DNA of 64,000 nt. Origin: Incurvaria masculella. Its lineage: Eukaryota > Arthropoda > Insecta > Lepidoptera > Incurvariidae. The stretch is taken from contig OX335644.1 of NCBI GenBank assembly GCA_946894095.1, forward strand, positions 7,173,595 through 7,237,594. Direction: 5' to 3'. Of this stretch, positions 46,493-56,221 are shown piece after piece. Both the position numbers and the translations under genes were made by a program. Position 1 is the stretch's first letter, and each line of letters begins with the position of its first letter. The notes under the pieces are model-generated. The model made no database searches. It was given only the letters and a program-made list of their open reading frames with translations, and was not told the origin of the DNA.

Positions 46493-46633
46493 CGCAGACT
46501 TACCGAGACGAACCAAGTCCTTCCTCTTCCCTAGCGGCTGCGCAGAAACAAAACTAAATCAGATATGGTTTCTGGGCAGCCGCTGCTGGCGCTTAGAAGG
46601 GGAAGGACTCGGTTCATCCCGGGCAGTCTAACT
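46493..46633. repeat. GC-rich foldback, about 140 bp
   Basis: The left arm (CCAAGTCCTTCCTCTTCC, GCGGCTGCGCAGAAAC) pairs with the right arm (GTTTCTGGGCAGCCGC, GGGGAAGGACTCGG), giving a long imperfect hairpin with a loop near 46555-46570. It could be a MITE or a structured RNA. Small frames over it are shadows. Confidence 0.55.
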
Positions 46634-47105
46634 TCAGTGAACACACTTTCCCTACGCTTTCAATCCCTCGGGTATTATTATTCTGTGCCCCGGGGAAAAG
46701 CGATGAAGATAGCTATTGACATACAGAATAGTTCCACTCTCCATTCAACCGACAACCGAGTATTGTTCGCCGTACTTCAATGCAAATCGATTAAATTGTA
46801 TTAATTGTTAGACCTCGATATTTCTCTACCATTAGTCAGTTAGCAATCCGTGTCCCAACATTAAGTACTTACACTTAAGTATATAAAACATAGTTTTAAA
46901 AAAAAACTTTTAAATAAAACTGAAACTATTTGATTTAGGTTGCGATAGGTCCCATATAAGTTAAAACTGCCTGTGTGATTTACACAATAATTATTTAAGT
47001 TCTCTACATGTTAAGTTCTACGGAAATTGATTACCAAACCACTGACTGACTTAAAGCAATTGCGTGCAGATTGAAAAGTGCATAAAGTGAAATTATAATA
47101 ATAAA

Positions 47106-47831
47106 GTGTTCATGGTGACAGTAGTGATAAACGAACATGGCGCCATCCAACGGCAACCGAGAGTACTACTCCGGTTCGTGTCGAAGCCACAGCTTCGGAA
47201 TGAGTTTGCGGACCTAGGGGTTCGTTTCAATGGTTATCAATTGAGCTATTCGAATATAGATGGCGCCAGAGATGAAAAACTCGCGTGTTTGCTCAAAATA
47301 ATTCATGCAGACACCATTTATGTGATTGTCGTGGACAATAAACTTTTTTGATGATTTCTTATTATTTATATAACTTTTTTATGCAAAACCGGTATGGGTG
47401 GCTGGTGGCCATTGGTGCTCAGAAAACCAACACTTCGCCCAGCGAAACCATGCAATTGAGGCACCATACAATGTTTCAATGTAGATTTCGTTTTATAACC
47501 TCATTTCATTAATTTTCTGCCTGAGGAATATGATTTGTATGTATAATCGACCAAGGACATATTAATTAAAGTAAGATCACTGTACAAATAACTTCATGAA
47601 TATACCTGCAAGGGTGGACCCAAACCAGTAAAACATGCCATTCGCGAGTATTGCCTCTCCCAATTTCGTTTTAATGAGTGTGTCCTCGCTTCGCGGTCGA
47701 TTATACATACATATCACATCCTTGGTAAAATTTAGGTAATTGGTTAATAAAATAATATTTACTTAATTTACTGACTTTTTTACTATTCAACTAAATAATT
47801 AAATAATTATTTGTTTTCTTTTTCATTTCAG
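47106..47831. other. intronic stretch, uncertain 81-codon frame
   Basis: A frame at 47106-47351 starts at TTG and lacks motifs; TGGCGCCA occurs near both of its ends. A repeat origin is likelier than a gene. The rest is AT-rich up to the acceptor at 47830-47831. Confidence 0.3.
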
Positions 47832-47868
47832 GCGCAGCCGGGTGATACAATCGCCACAACCAAAGAAG
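47832..47868 (+). CDS. host gene microexon (37 nt)
   Basis: Acceptor TTTCATTTCAG with a long pyrimidine tract; donor AAAGAAG|GTCTGC at 47869. It reads AQPGDTIATTKE plus one base and joins in phase to the exon at 48028, giving a Glu-rich join before WVTRKKRD. It needs phase 0 input, which the exon at 34546-34696 (phase 1 output) does not give. If that exon is spliced straight in, a TGA follows within five codons. Small size is normal for an insect microexon. Confidence 0.55.
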
Positions 47869-48027
47869 GTCTGCACCCTTTAGTAGTTTAAATTCAAAAA
47901 AAGTACATTTCGCCTTGAATAACCTTATTTAAACCTTTGTATGATTCACATATAATAATTTTAACAGGAAAAATCTAAATATTCTTGTTAAACATAAATA
48001 ATGAAGGCCCCATATTTTATTTTACAG

Positions 48028-48197
48028 AAGAATGGGTTACTCGCAAAAAACGCGACGTTACGACCACTCGCCAGATTGCGACTCGCGTCAAGAGGGAAGT
48101 GGTGCTCGAAGACGGGCGCTTGCTGAGCGACTCCGGGCCCAAGATCTCCACCAGCACCCACGAGGACACGCACACCGCCAACTACCACCAGAGCGAG
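48028..48197 (+). CDS. host gene internal exon, original copy of the duplicated module
   Basis: Acceptor TTTTATTTTACAG at 48026-48027; donor CAGAGCGAG|GTAGGT at 48198. With one base from the microexon it reads a basic stretch (EEWVTRKKRDVTTTRQIATR), then VKREVVLEDGRLLSDSGPK and STSTHEDTHTANYHQSE, ending in phase 0. The last 102 nt correspond to the repeated 34-residue module of the downstream array, but with distinct residues (VVLEDG...LLSDS against MVIEDG...LLSNS). I take it as the ancestral copy. It is compatible in phase with exon 51843 and with all duplicated copies. Not matched to a known family. Confidence 0.75.
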
Positions 48198-48274
48198 GTA
48201 GGTCCGTCGGCTCTAGCGTAGAGCGCGACGTGTTAAGCTTTGTACGCGACGTTACGACAACTCGCGTCAAGCAG

Positions 48275-48376
48275 GAGATGGTGATCGAAGACGGGCGCTT
48301 GCTGAGCAACTCCGGGCCCAAGATCTCCACCAGCACCCACGAGGACACGCACACCGCCAACTACCACCAGAGCGAG
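48275..48376 (+). CDS. duplicated exon copy 1 (34 residues)
   Basis: It follows a CAG acceptor at 48272-48274 and ends at GAG|GTAGGT. It reads EMVIEDGRLLSNSGPK... NYHQSE in phase 0 to phase 0. The implied upstream intron is 77 bp with no good polypyrimidine tract. Whether it is spliced into mRNA is not known. Confidence 0.45.
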
Positions 48377-48453
48377 GTAGGTCCGTCGGCTCTAGCGTAG
48401 AGCGCGACGTGTTAAGCTTTGTACGCGACGTTACGACAACTCGCGTCAAGCAG

Positions 48454-48555
48454 GAGATGGTGATCGAAGACGGGCGCTTGCTGAGCAACTCCGGGCCCAA
48501 GATCTCCACCAGCACCCACGAGGACACGCACACCGCCAACTACCACCAGAGCGAG
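48454..48555 (+). CDS. duplicated exon copy 2 (34 residues)
   Basis: Same sequence and splice-site layout as copy 1, 179 bp downstream. Its downstream mini-intron is the one that contains the retrotransposon insert, which lengthens that intron to about 1.75 kb. Confidence 0.45.
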
Positions 48556-48600
48556 GTAGGTCCGTCGGCTCTAGCGTAGAGCGCGACGTGTTAAGCTTTG

Positions 48601-50269
48601 AAATGAAATGAAATGAAATGAAATGAAATGAAAATATTCTTTATTGCTTACAACTATTACATAGTATGCAAAGGCGAGCTTATTGCCAAAGGCAATCTCT
48701 AACAGCTAACCTTAATATTAGAAAATATATTAAGAGGTAGCAAGAAACAATAAATTACTTAAAACTAAGCACCATAATCACACTTAGAAAACATTAGATA
48801 ACTTAAAACTATATAAACAGAAAATATTTGATTGATTTAATTGTTATAACATGTCAAGTACCAGGATTTTAATTTTACCTTAAAAATAGACAAGGAAGCA
48901 CTTTCCCTAATAGTAAGAGGCAATTGATTCCACAATCGTGCTGAGTGAACTGTAAAAGAACCCGAATAAGCAGTGGAAGAATGTGACGGAATAAGGAGCA
49001 GGAGATTATCTGCAGACCTAAGTGGTACACCATGAAAAGAGAGATATTTGAAGCGTTCTTTTAGATAAAGTGGGGATTTGGGATCATTTAAGATTAAGTA
49101 AAGAAGAGAGAGAACATGCATATTACGCCTCTGGCGAATATTAAGCCATTTTAGTTTCGCACGATAGGTGGATATATGATCAAACTTCCTCAAACCAAAG
49201 ATATAACGAATTCCATAATTAAGCAAGCGATCTAGTTTGTCTAGAAGCTCCTCGTTTAGGTTAAGATTACAGATGTCACCATAGTCTAAAATAGGATGAA
49301 TTAGCGACTGAACCAACTTGATTTTAGTTTCGATTGGTATGAGGCGATTGAGACGCCAGAGAGTGTGCATGGCTCCATATATTTTCCTGCAGACTTGACC
49401 CGTATGATAAACCCAAGACAGTGACTCGTCAAGGAAAATACCTAAATTTTTAACCCTTGAACTATAGGGTATAGTAATACCATTGTATAGGATAGGTGGG
49501 AGATTACTCTTATCAATCTTTGCCAAGAGCTTGCCGCTACCAACAATCATGACCTGTGTTTTTGCTGGATTAACTTGAAGACCAAATCTTTCCGACCATT
49601 GATGAACTTCAGATAAGTCTTTATTAACAAGATCAATGTTGAGATGCAGGTCATCAAGTGAGAAGTGTCGGTAAATTTGTAGATCATCTGCATACAGATG
49701 ATAATGGCATGAAAGAATAGCGGCAAGTGTGTTGATAAAAATAGAAAAAAGAAGAGGAGAAAGGACACCGCCTTGAGGTACACCAGCCCTAATGTCACAC
49801 CATTCCGAAAACTGGTTTTCATAGCGAACTTTTTGCTGTCGTTGACGAAGATAAGAATTAAACCAGCTGAGCCCCATTTTTGACACATTCATGGAAGATA
49901 AAATAGCTAATAGTATGTCGAAGTCAACTGTGTTAAAGGCATTACTAAAGTCCAGTAAAGTGATCAAGGTGAGTTGTCTGTTATCCATAGCGTAACGTAT
50001 GTCGTCTGTGACTTTAGTAAGAGCGGTAGTTGTGCTATGTGAGGTACGAAAACCGGATTGGAAAGGATTAAGAAGAGAATTACTGCAAAGGTACTCATTA
50101 AATTGGGAGTAAACAAGGCGCTCGAGAACTTTGGAAAGAAAAGGGAGAATAGAAATAGGCCGAAAATTGTTTGGTGTTACAGGATTTGGAATTTTAGGCA
50201 GTGGTATGACAAATGCTTGTTTCCAGATTTGTGGAAAAGAGCCTGACTCTAGTGAGTAATTAAGAATAT
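48601..50269 (-). mobile_element. CR1/L2-like non-LTR retrotransposon, 5'-truncated
   Basis: Minus orientation. The 3' end is at 48601, a CATTT-type microsatellite (six GAAAT-like units on the plus strand, about 48600-48632) as in CR1/L2-clade elements. The 5' break at 50269 lies within the N-terminal side of the reverse transcriptase, so the endonuclease domain is absent. It sits exactly between ...AAGCTTTG and TACGCGAC of a 179-bp unit, with no clear target duplication and no loss of unit sequence. Confidence 0.8.
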
Positions 50270-50270
50270 T
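48837..50270 (-). pseudogene. reverse transcriptase fragment of the CR1/L2-like element
   Basis: About 477 codons remain intact. Reading from 50270: WKQAFVIPLPK, FRPISILPFLSKVLERL, FQSGFRTSHSTTTAL, motif A (LLDFSNAFNTVDFDIL), motif B (GVPQGGVLSPLLFSIFIN), motif C (YHLYADDLQIY) and a motif E-type VKNLGIFLDESLSW, then a C-terminal thumb-like region to the TAA at 48837-48839. Catalytic YADD and the motif A Asp are present, and no frameshift or stop interrupts it, so the insertion is young. The open frame extends a further 39 codons upstream (to 50387), but those residues are antisense of the host exon repeat and not part of the element. The fragment lacks its own start and endonuclease and cannot be autonomous. 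Confidence 0.85.
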
Positions 50271-50301
50271 ACGCGACGTTACGACAACTCGCGTCAAGCA
50301 G

Positions 50302-50403
50302 GAGATGGTGATCGAAGACGGGCGCTTGCTGAGCAACTCCGGGCCCAAGATCTCCACCAGCACCCACGAGGACACGCACACCGCCAACTACCACCAGAGC
50401 GAG
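50302..50403 (+). CDS. duplicated exon copy 3 (34 residues)
   Basis: First copy after the retrotransposon; identical by eye to copies 1 and 2. CAG acceptor at 50299-50301, donor GAG|GTAGGT at 50404. Confidence 0.45.
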
Positions 50404-50480
50404 GTAGGTCCGTCGGCTCTAGCGTAGAGCGCGACGTGTTAAGCTTTGTACGCGACGTTACGACAACTCGCGTCAAGCAG

Positions 50481-50582
50481 GAGATGGTGATCGAAGACGG
50501 GCGCTTGCTGAGCAACTCCGGGCCCAAGATCTCCACCAGCACCCACGAGGACACGCACACCGCCAACTACCACCAGAGCGAG
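50481..50582 (+). CDS. duplicated exon copy 4 (34 residues)
   Basis: Same layout and sequence, 179 bp after copy 3. Confidence 0.45.
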
Positions 50583-50659
50583 GTAGGTCCGTCGGCTCTA
50601 GCGTAGAGCGCGACGTGTTAAGCTTTGTACGCGACGTTACGACAACTCGCGTCAAGCAG

Positions 50660-50761
50660 GAGATGGTGATCGAAGACGGGCGCTTGCTGAGCAACTCCGG
50701 GCCCAAGATCTCCACCAGCACCCACGAGGACACGTACACCGCCAAGTACCACCAGAGCGAT
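50660..50761 (+). CDS. duplicated exon copy 5 (34 residues, diverged end)
   Basis: Differs from copies 1-4 near its 3' end (CACGTACACCGCCAAGTACC) and ends GAGCGAT|GTAAGT. This is a stronger donor match than the GTAGGT of the other copies, and changes the last residue from Glu to Asp. It keeps phase 0. Confidence 0.45.
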
Positions 50762-50896
50762 GTAAGTCCCTCGGATCTTGTTAGAGCGCATCATCGGTGC
50801 ACCTACCGAGCGACTCCGGGTCCAAAGTCTCTACCAGTATACACGAGGACACACACCGATAACTACCACGAGAACGAGGTCTGGCAGTTCAGGTAA
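50762..50896 (+). pseudogene. decayed sixth copy of the repeat unit
   Basis: AAGTCCCTCGGATCTTG resembles the unit's intron start, then CGAGCGACTCCGGGTCCAAA and ACACGAGGACACACACCGAT resemble the coding part, but with indels and no usable acceptor or frame. It marks the old edge of the array. Confidence 0.6.
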
Positions 50897-51479
50897 AGAA
50901 TGGCGGGTAAGACGAAAACTGGCGAATGGCTTAACCTGACAAACTCTCTATGATTAAATATCATTAAGGCCCTGGTACTAGCCAAATCGCAAAGTTAGAC
51001 GAGGCACCCCAAGTTAACTAACTAAGTCTGACGATTATAAGTGTCATTCTTACAATATATGATTCCTTGTCTAGGAATCGACCTTTTTTCGTTAATGTAT
51101 GTTTCCTTTTTCTATCCAAAATACATTGCGGAAACGGTGTCCATTTCCGAACTTTTTTGAATAAATGTAGAAATCTAAAAGCAAATGAAATTTTTTGTTT
51201 ATGCATGTATGCTGTTTTTGCTTATATCTAGAAATCGAATTACTTTCAGATTTCTAATGAGAAAAATCAACTTTTTTATTTTTATTATTATTTAAATAAA
51301 TGATGGAATAAAAAAATATTAACAATCTATTATCAGTCTGGAGTTATATTTGGATTTGCTGAAGCGTTTCACTACATATTATTACATTTGTTAAAAAGTG
51401 CATTTGTATGGCGCGAGTAGTTGGCCAGTCCTAGCGCCTTAAATAAAAAAAAGGCTTATCCTTATTTTAAACGCTCTTA
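50897..51479. other. intron, nothing recognised
   Basis: AT-rich sequence between the array and a family K MITE. Confidence 0.35.
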
Positions 51480-51627
51480 GCCCCGATTGCACGAAGAGAC
51501 GGCTGAGTTAGTCATGTGTTCAAACACATCACCGCATGCAGCTCCTTCATATTGTCCATACAAAGTGACGTGTTTAATCATGCGCTGTCGTTGATTTTTA
51601 TTTTTTGTCCTTTCGTGCACTCGGCCC
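51480..51627. mobile_element. 148-bp MITE of family K with TTA target duplication
   Basis: Ends GCCCCGATTGCACGAAGAGA and CCTTTCGTGCACTCGGCCC, flanked by TTA at 51477-51479 and 51628-51630. Closest relative is 21153-21311. Confidence 0.75.
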
Positions 51628-51842
51628 TTAGAGCTTTTGTTTTTCCTCCAATTGTGTTCAATTTCATGTTCAAATAGATGGAAGCGACTCGTTGCCATTG
51701 GCAAAGTTATCCGGATCGGTCTATGCGGGTATTCTATAGCTGGTACAATGCAAACAGAATGATGTTTTGCACATGTTATGTCAGCAATTTTCAGTGTATT
51801 TTTCTGTTTGTTAGCTGCTTTAGGTTAACGGTATTTTTCCAG

Positions 51843-51969
51843 CACCGAGCATTGGATCCGCAGTCGGATGAGGAGGGCGGGGCTGGCCCCGGGGCGCTCG
51901 GTGTCGGCCAGCCGGACGCGGCCGCCGCACTCGGCTCTCCATCTTCTACAACGCCAACCGTACAGAAAG
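51843..51969 (+). CDS. host gene internal exon (acidic/Gly-Ala linker)
   Basis: Acceptor ACGGTATTTTTCCAG at 51841-51842, donor CAGAAAG|GTATGT at 51970. Phase 0 in, phase 1 out: HRALDPQSDEEGGAGPGALG, then a Gly/Ala/Pro/Ser/Thr-rich segment ending TVQK. GC-rich codons stand out from the AT-rich intron. It accepts the output of exon 48028-48197 or of any duplicated copy, and its phase 1 end matches the next exon exactly. It looks like a disordered linker. Confidence 0.65.
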
Positions 51970-52018
51970 GTATGTAAATTGTTTTTATTTAACATATATA
52001 TTCACCCAGCGAATATAA

Positions 52019-52160
52019 ATTCATGTATGTATTTTATTACTGTAGACGGAAAACTCGTAAAGTTTATTTGCGGATTCTTCTTTACTGAGTTGATCGATCC
52101 GCGGATTATTCAGTTTTGACGTAACTTAGTGTAGTTTGATTAAAAAATAAGTTAAAATAC
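52019..52160 (+). repeat. dispersed repeat H, copy 2
   Basis: ATGTATTTTATTACTGTAGA, TTTGCGGATTCTTCTTTACT, GATCCGCGGATTATTCAG and TGACGTAACTTAGTGTAGTT match 38298-38470. It lies 50 bp after the donor at 51970. Confidence 0.6.
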
Positions 52161-52629
52161 ATGAAAGTTAATAGATGTATGAAATTAAGGCTGTCGTAAC
52201 GCAATCAATTCCCGATACGATACATAACTGTTTACATGCTCTTCGAATTCAAAAAATTATTTACAAAATTTACGTCTGTATTTTATTCTTAAAATTGGAA
52301 ATTGGAAAATTTTGGCTAATAAACATTGGAAAAAAGTTAATTTTATATACAAAAAAAACTAAAACATACGGACATAGAATGAAGCTATCTTAAGTGATAT
52401 TTTTTTTTATATCTGGAAACGTTAGGGCCTGGAAGACGATTTCGCTAGTTGAATGGCAGTCGCCATCCAAAATTGTGCCTTGGCCAATGAACAAATAAAT
52501 GCATTTCTCAAAATTTCGTAATCTTAGATTTCCTGTGACTTAAACTAAATTTTAGGAGTAGGTAATGTAATTTTAGAAATATGAATAGTATTAGAAGAAG
52601 ATTTTGAAGAAATTATTTTGAAGTTTCCA

Positions 52630-52725
52630 TCATGATCTACTGTCATGATATAAGCCCAACACATCATTTAGGAACTGGTCGCCATACCACGGCCTTCCTT
52701 ATATTGGGCGGCTTTATTGTATTTT
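52630..52725 (-). mobile_element. SINE fragment (family S), outer or older copy
   Basis: CTACTGTCATGATATAAGCC, AACACATCATTTAGGAACTG and GGCCTTCCTTATATTGGGCG match the tail side of the body. It stops where the next copy begins. Confidence 0.6.
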
Positions 52726-52975
52726 TTAAAATATAACTGGATATGGATGCCGAACTGGCCGTTCGATTATAGCCTAACACACCATATGGGAACTAGGTGC
52801 CATGCCAGGACCTACCTTATATTGGTCGGCTACATTGAACTGGATAGAAAAAAACGGACAATTTTCATTGCCGCTTCGAGCATCATCGACGTGATGGTAT
52901 CAACCCGGTCGGGAATAACCCTACCTCCTAGTAAGTAATAACCCACAGTTCAACGGGGAATTTGAACATCGAACG
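52726..52975 (-). mobile_element. SINE copy (family S), inserted next to another
   Basis: TAACTGGATATGGATGCCGA, GCCATGCCAGGACCTACC, TGCCGCTTCGAGCATC, ATCAACCCGGTCGGG and CTCCTAGTAAGTAATA. Minus-oriented, head missing. Confidence 0.7.
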
Positions 52976-54086
52976 ATAAATCCCTTAGCCCCCTCTAACG
53001 ACGGCACTTTCAGCAGCCTCTCTATCACGAAACAATTAGTTTTGAATTCAATTTTTTTTGTGTGTGTCCTCAGGGAGGGAGATACGTATTTTATTATTTA
53101 TGTGTTTAATCAATTTACATTTTGACTATATTTGCTATATTTGATGCGAATAGGGAAGATAATAAAGATAAGAGCCAACAAAGTTCATGAACAGGTAAAC
53201 ATATCAATTAGAAGCCATAATTCAAACAAAAAAATAAAATGGAATGAGATGTTAAAATGAAACTATTTTTTGTTTATTCTATTATTAGTAAAAGTATTTT
53301 GGTTGCGTTCATATTACGTTTTCTAAACATTTTAGCCACACGTCTCATTCATTGAATTATTGCTATTTAAACAAATTAATTGACTTCACAATGTCATTAG
53401 AATCATTCTTAATAATTCAATTAGATAAATTAAGGTCACAATTTTTCTACGATCACCGACCATAAAATTGGAGTGATTTAAAGATAATTAAATTGTAAGT
53501 TCAGCTTCTCGGTAGCATTGATTTCATAACTTAATCTAACATTAAATTTTTTCATACATACCTTAAAAATATATTTCTTCATCGCCAGCAATATGTTGAG
53601 CCTCGTAAAACATTTAAATTAAACGCCTCTGCTGTAAATCAACTAAAAATAAGCCAGGCAAAAGTAAATTGATCTAAATATAGCCTCAGAGTGTCCTGTA
53701 GCGTCGTCGTGGCGGCGCAAAGGACGCGCGTGGGCTCAGCTGCCGAACCTGTTCCGATCTTAGATCACTCGCGAATCCTTTTATTTCTACCCACAATCTG
53801 ACTTATTTGTTGCAATTTACGACTACAACTTGCTGATGTGAAATGGAAGTCTTTGATTGCAGCGCATGATAATGATGTGCTACATTACGTTATTGTGACA
53901 GGGGGCACGACTTATTGGCGCTGAAGAGACTTACTCTGATTGCTGCGACCGATTTATGATATTTCATGTTCCCTTATACTTCATTGACAGGGGGCAAATT
54001 AATGTTCGTGTCACTTATAAACGTATCCATTGTAATTGATTCGGGTATATAAATGTACACGGAAACTCCTTCTGACCCAAACTCCC
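52976..54086. other. intron, nothing recognised
   Basis: AT-rich, with a small GC-rich spot at 53698-53745. No exon was recognised. Confidence 0.35.
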
Positions 54087-54465
54087 GCAGTGCAATTACG
54101 AAGCACAAAAATGGGTGTAGGTTGCTGTACTTACAGCAATATGACAGCTTTTGCGATTACGAAATCGATGCATTCACAAATGGTGCGGCACCCAGCGCTA
54201 CCCGCAGCAATTAGGTCAACTCCATACATTTCGCGTCAAATCGGTATTACGAAACGGCAAAGAACTGTCAAATGCGGGCAGGTAAACGCCTATTTCATCT
54301 GCTCGTCTAGCCAAGTACCTCAAAAGTTGACCTATTGGCGACACAGATTGGTCCGTGCTGGATGTAGGTGGATGAAAAACGGCTTCGTAATCGCGCTTTA
54401 GAAATGACGGGGGCGCACCTACACGTACCGCGGCACCATCCTCAAATTTTGCGTAATCGCACTGC
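54087..54465. mobile_element. inverted-repeat element about 380 bp
   Basis: GCAGTGCAATTACG at 54087-54100 pairs with CGTAATCGCACTGC at 54452-54465 (13 of 14). TTACGAA and its complement recur inside (near 54094, 54156, 54247 and 54384). A 121-codon plus frame and a 94-codon minus frame cross it without recognisable domains; I consider them repeat-derived. Confidence 0.5.
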
Positions 54466-55088
54466 CGGTTAGAAGTTGTGTGGATATATCTGTATGGCAC
54501 TTTTGCCTACCATAACAAGCACGACTTACACCTTCTATCGTTCATAGAACTGAGAATCCGCACGCGTGCACTCGAGGGCTCGCACGCAAACTTTCTTAAA
54601 TCTGTCATTCCATTACTTTATAGCATATCCTTTTGGGGCCACTCGCAGCTCTCGCATGTATATCCGTGGTGCTGACACACTTTCACGGGGATCCACAAAC
54701 CATGGTTGGTTAGGGCAGTCCTGCCGCCTGTACACAGCCGTAGCGGGGGACCAAAGTGGGTAAATGAGCACTTGAAGCTTGGAATCCTGCCGTTCTTGCT
54801 TACTCTATGTGGGGAGCGTTCATCTCACTGGTAACGCGTTTCCCGTCGCCTGAGCAAGAGATTTAAGAGTAAAAATTCGTGAGAGCTGATCAGAACAAAT
54901 CTTTGCATTGGTAAAGTGTAGTTTTTTTATGATCGGTGATGTGCTGTGCGGTGTGTGTGCACCAGTCGCCGCTGCCAATTTAGTTTGAGAAACTCATGTC
55001 GTCTGCTCAGACGATGTGACTATCCGTCACAGAGGCAGTGTGTTCCACATGCGATCGACGAACACTGCTGACGCATTTCGCTGGGCAG
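54466..55088. other. intron, nothing recognised
   Basis: Two overlapping 65-codon frames at 54478-54763 lack motifs. Confidence 0.35.
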
Positions 55089-55276
55089 GCACGGCGGTGG
55101 GGGCGGACGGTGGGGTGGTGGCGGCGCCGGTCAGCACGGTGGTGACGGCGCGCATCGTGGCCAACCCCGACGGCAAGGTGCGGGAGAGCCACTCGCGGCG
55201 TGAGCTCACGCACCAGGTGACGGACCACGTGCGGGAGACCGAGGAGGAGTTCCACATGGGCGACACTACGCACAAG
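55089..55276 (+). CDS. host gene internal exon, charged module
   Basis: Acceptor CATTTCGCTGGGCAG at 55087-55088; donor ACGCACAAG|GTCAGT at 55277. With one base from the previous exon it reads GTAVGADGGVVAAPVSTVVT, then ARIVANPDGKVRESHSRREL and THQVTDHVRETEEEFHMGD, ending in phase 0 after TTHK. The phase 1 input fits exon 51843-51969 exactly. The charged half could form a helical segment. GC-rich codons and an intact frame support a real exon. The next exon is not identified, and the 101-codon frame continuing past the donor is read-through into the intron. Confidence 0.75.
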
Positions 55277-56221
55277 GTCAGTGCAAATTTTTTTGTCACA
55301 TTTCAAAAGCGAGAGCGTTGATCTTGATGTCTTATTGTCGTAGTACAATCGGGTGTGGGCTGGAGGAAATTGTCACTTCAGGTGGCAATAGAAAAAGAAG
55401 TAATGCTTCTTTGCATAAAGTTTTTTGAGTGAGTTTGCTGGACACGTTCCGCAATTTACCGAACAAGTTCCGCAATAGTAAGTTACAGTTTACCGGACAA
55501 GTGAATAGGCATGTGAACATGATTTCGCTTGACTGGTTTTTTACATTATTAAAAATCTCCCAGTATGCCTTAATGTCATGGAATATAGATGCGTCATTAT
55601 GTAACATCTAAATGAAAATAGTGTCCAACTTTCAATACGTTTGTTACTGTCTTCATCGTGGTCCGTGATCTTCATGGAGATATCACAAATACTCAAATGC
55701 AGCATAACATCCTATACGCAGACATTTCCGATTTTATTATATAGGATTGCGGAGCAGGAAGCATACATATACGTGTCCACCAAATGGATGACCCAGATGG
55801 CATTTGTCCATAACGGGTTCGTATTCAATCGTGCGCGGAATGGTGAGACATGTGAATGGGAATATGTCATCGGCAAGATTCGTGCGTTGCCCAAAATGTT
55901 TATTTATAAATGCAGTTTCTTACGTGTTACTGTCCGACTCGTATGGAGCCTGCATGTGGCCAGCGGGGTGCAAAAAATACTGTCGGAAATGAAATATTTG
56001 TTTTATGATGTCGCGCTCTGGAGGCCAATTCTGGGAATTCCGATTTGTTGAATCAGGAGTGTTCTCTAATTTATTAGCGAAAGAGTTGGCCTCCTGGTGA
56101 TAGATCGGCATATTTGTCTCCCTGGCTATTTTTTCGATTAATAAAATATGGATTAATTTTGTGGGATACCAGACTTTCTAAAACATATTGTGCGCTTGAA
56201 GAGCTTACACTTATCAAGGGT
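55277..56221. other. intron, nothing recognised
   Basis: A 136-codon plus frame at 55641-56051 starts at a TTG, has no recognisable domain and has AT-rich composition like its flanks. I leave it unassigned. Confidence 0.3.

Larger units (their letters stand above)
48198..50761 (+). repeat. 179-bp tandem array of exon-plus-intron units, split by a retrotransposon
   Basis: Five units of 179 bp follow exon 48028-48197: two before and three after a retrotransposon insert at 48601-50269. Each has 77 bp (GTAGGTCCGTCGGCTCTAGC ... GTCAAGCAG) plus a 102-nt open frame. Units 1-4 appear identical by eye; unit 5 differs at several bases. The copies run uninterrupted apart from the insert. Coordinates of the 102-nt parts are listed separately. 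Confidence 0.85.

Noticed and set aside
47106..47351. 81-codon plus frame as a coding exon
   Set aside because: No good splice sites or motifs, and TGGCGCCA at both ends suggests a repeat.
48837..50387. 516-codon minus frame as a host gene
   Set aside because: Residues 1-39 are antisense of the exon repeat and the remainder is a non-LTR reverse transcriptase with a microsatellite 3' end.
48088..50745. Repeated 90-codon minus-strand frames and the 122-codon plus frame in the array
   Set aside because: They are antisense or wrong-frame readings of the duplicated exon; the splice-compatible frame explains the sequence better.
48198..50761. CRISPR-like or satellite interpretation of the 179-bp array
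   Set aside because: The units have no spacers and derive from an adjacent exon plus its intron start; the genome is eukaryotic.
54036..54401. 121-codon plus frame with several Cys
   Set aside because: Overlaps an inverted-repeat element, and the Cys pattern matches no domain I know.
55641..56051. 136-codon plus frame
   Set aside because: Starts at a TTG, has no recognisable domain and has the base composition of the surrounding intron.
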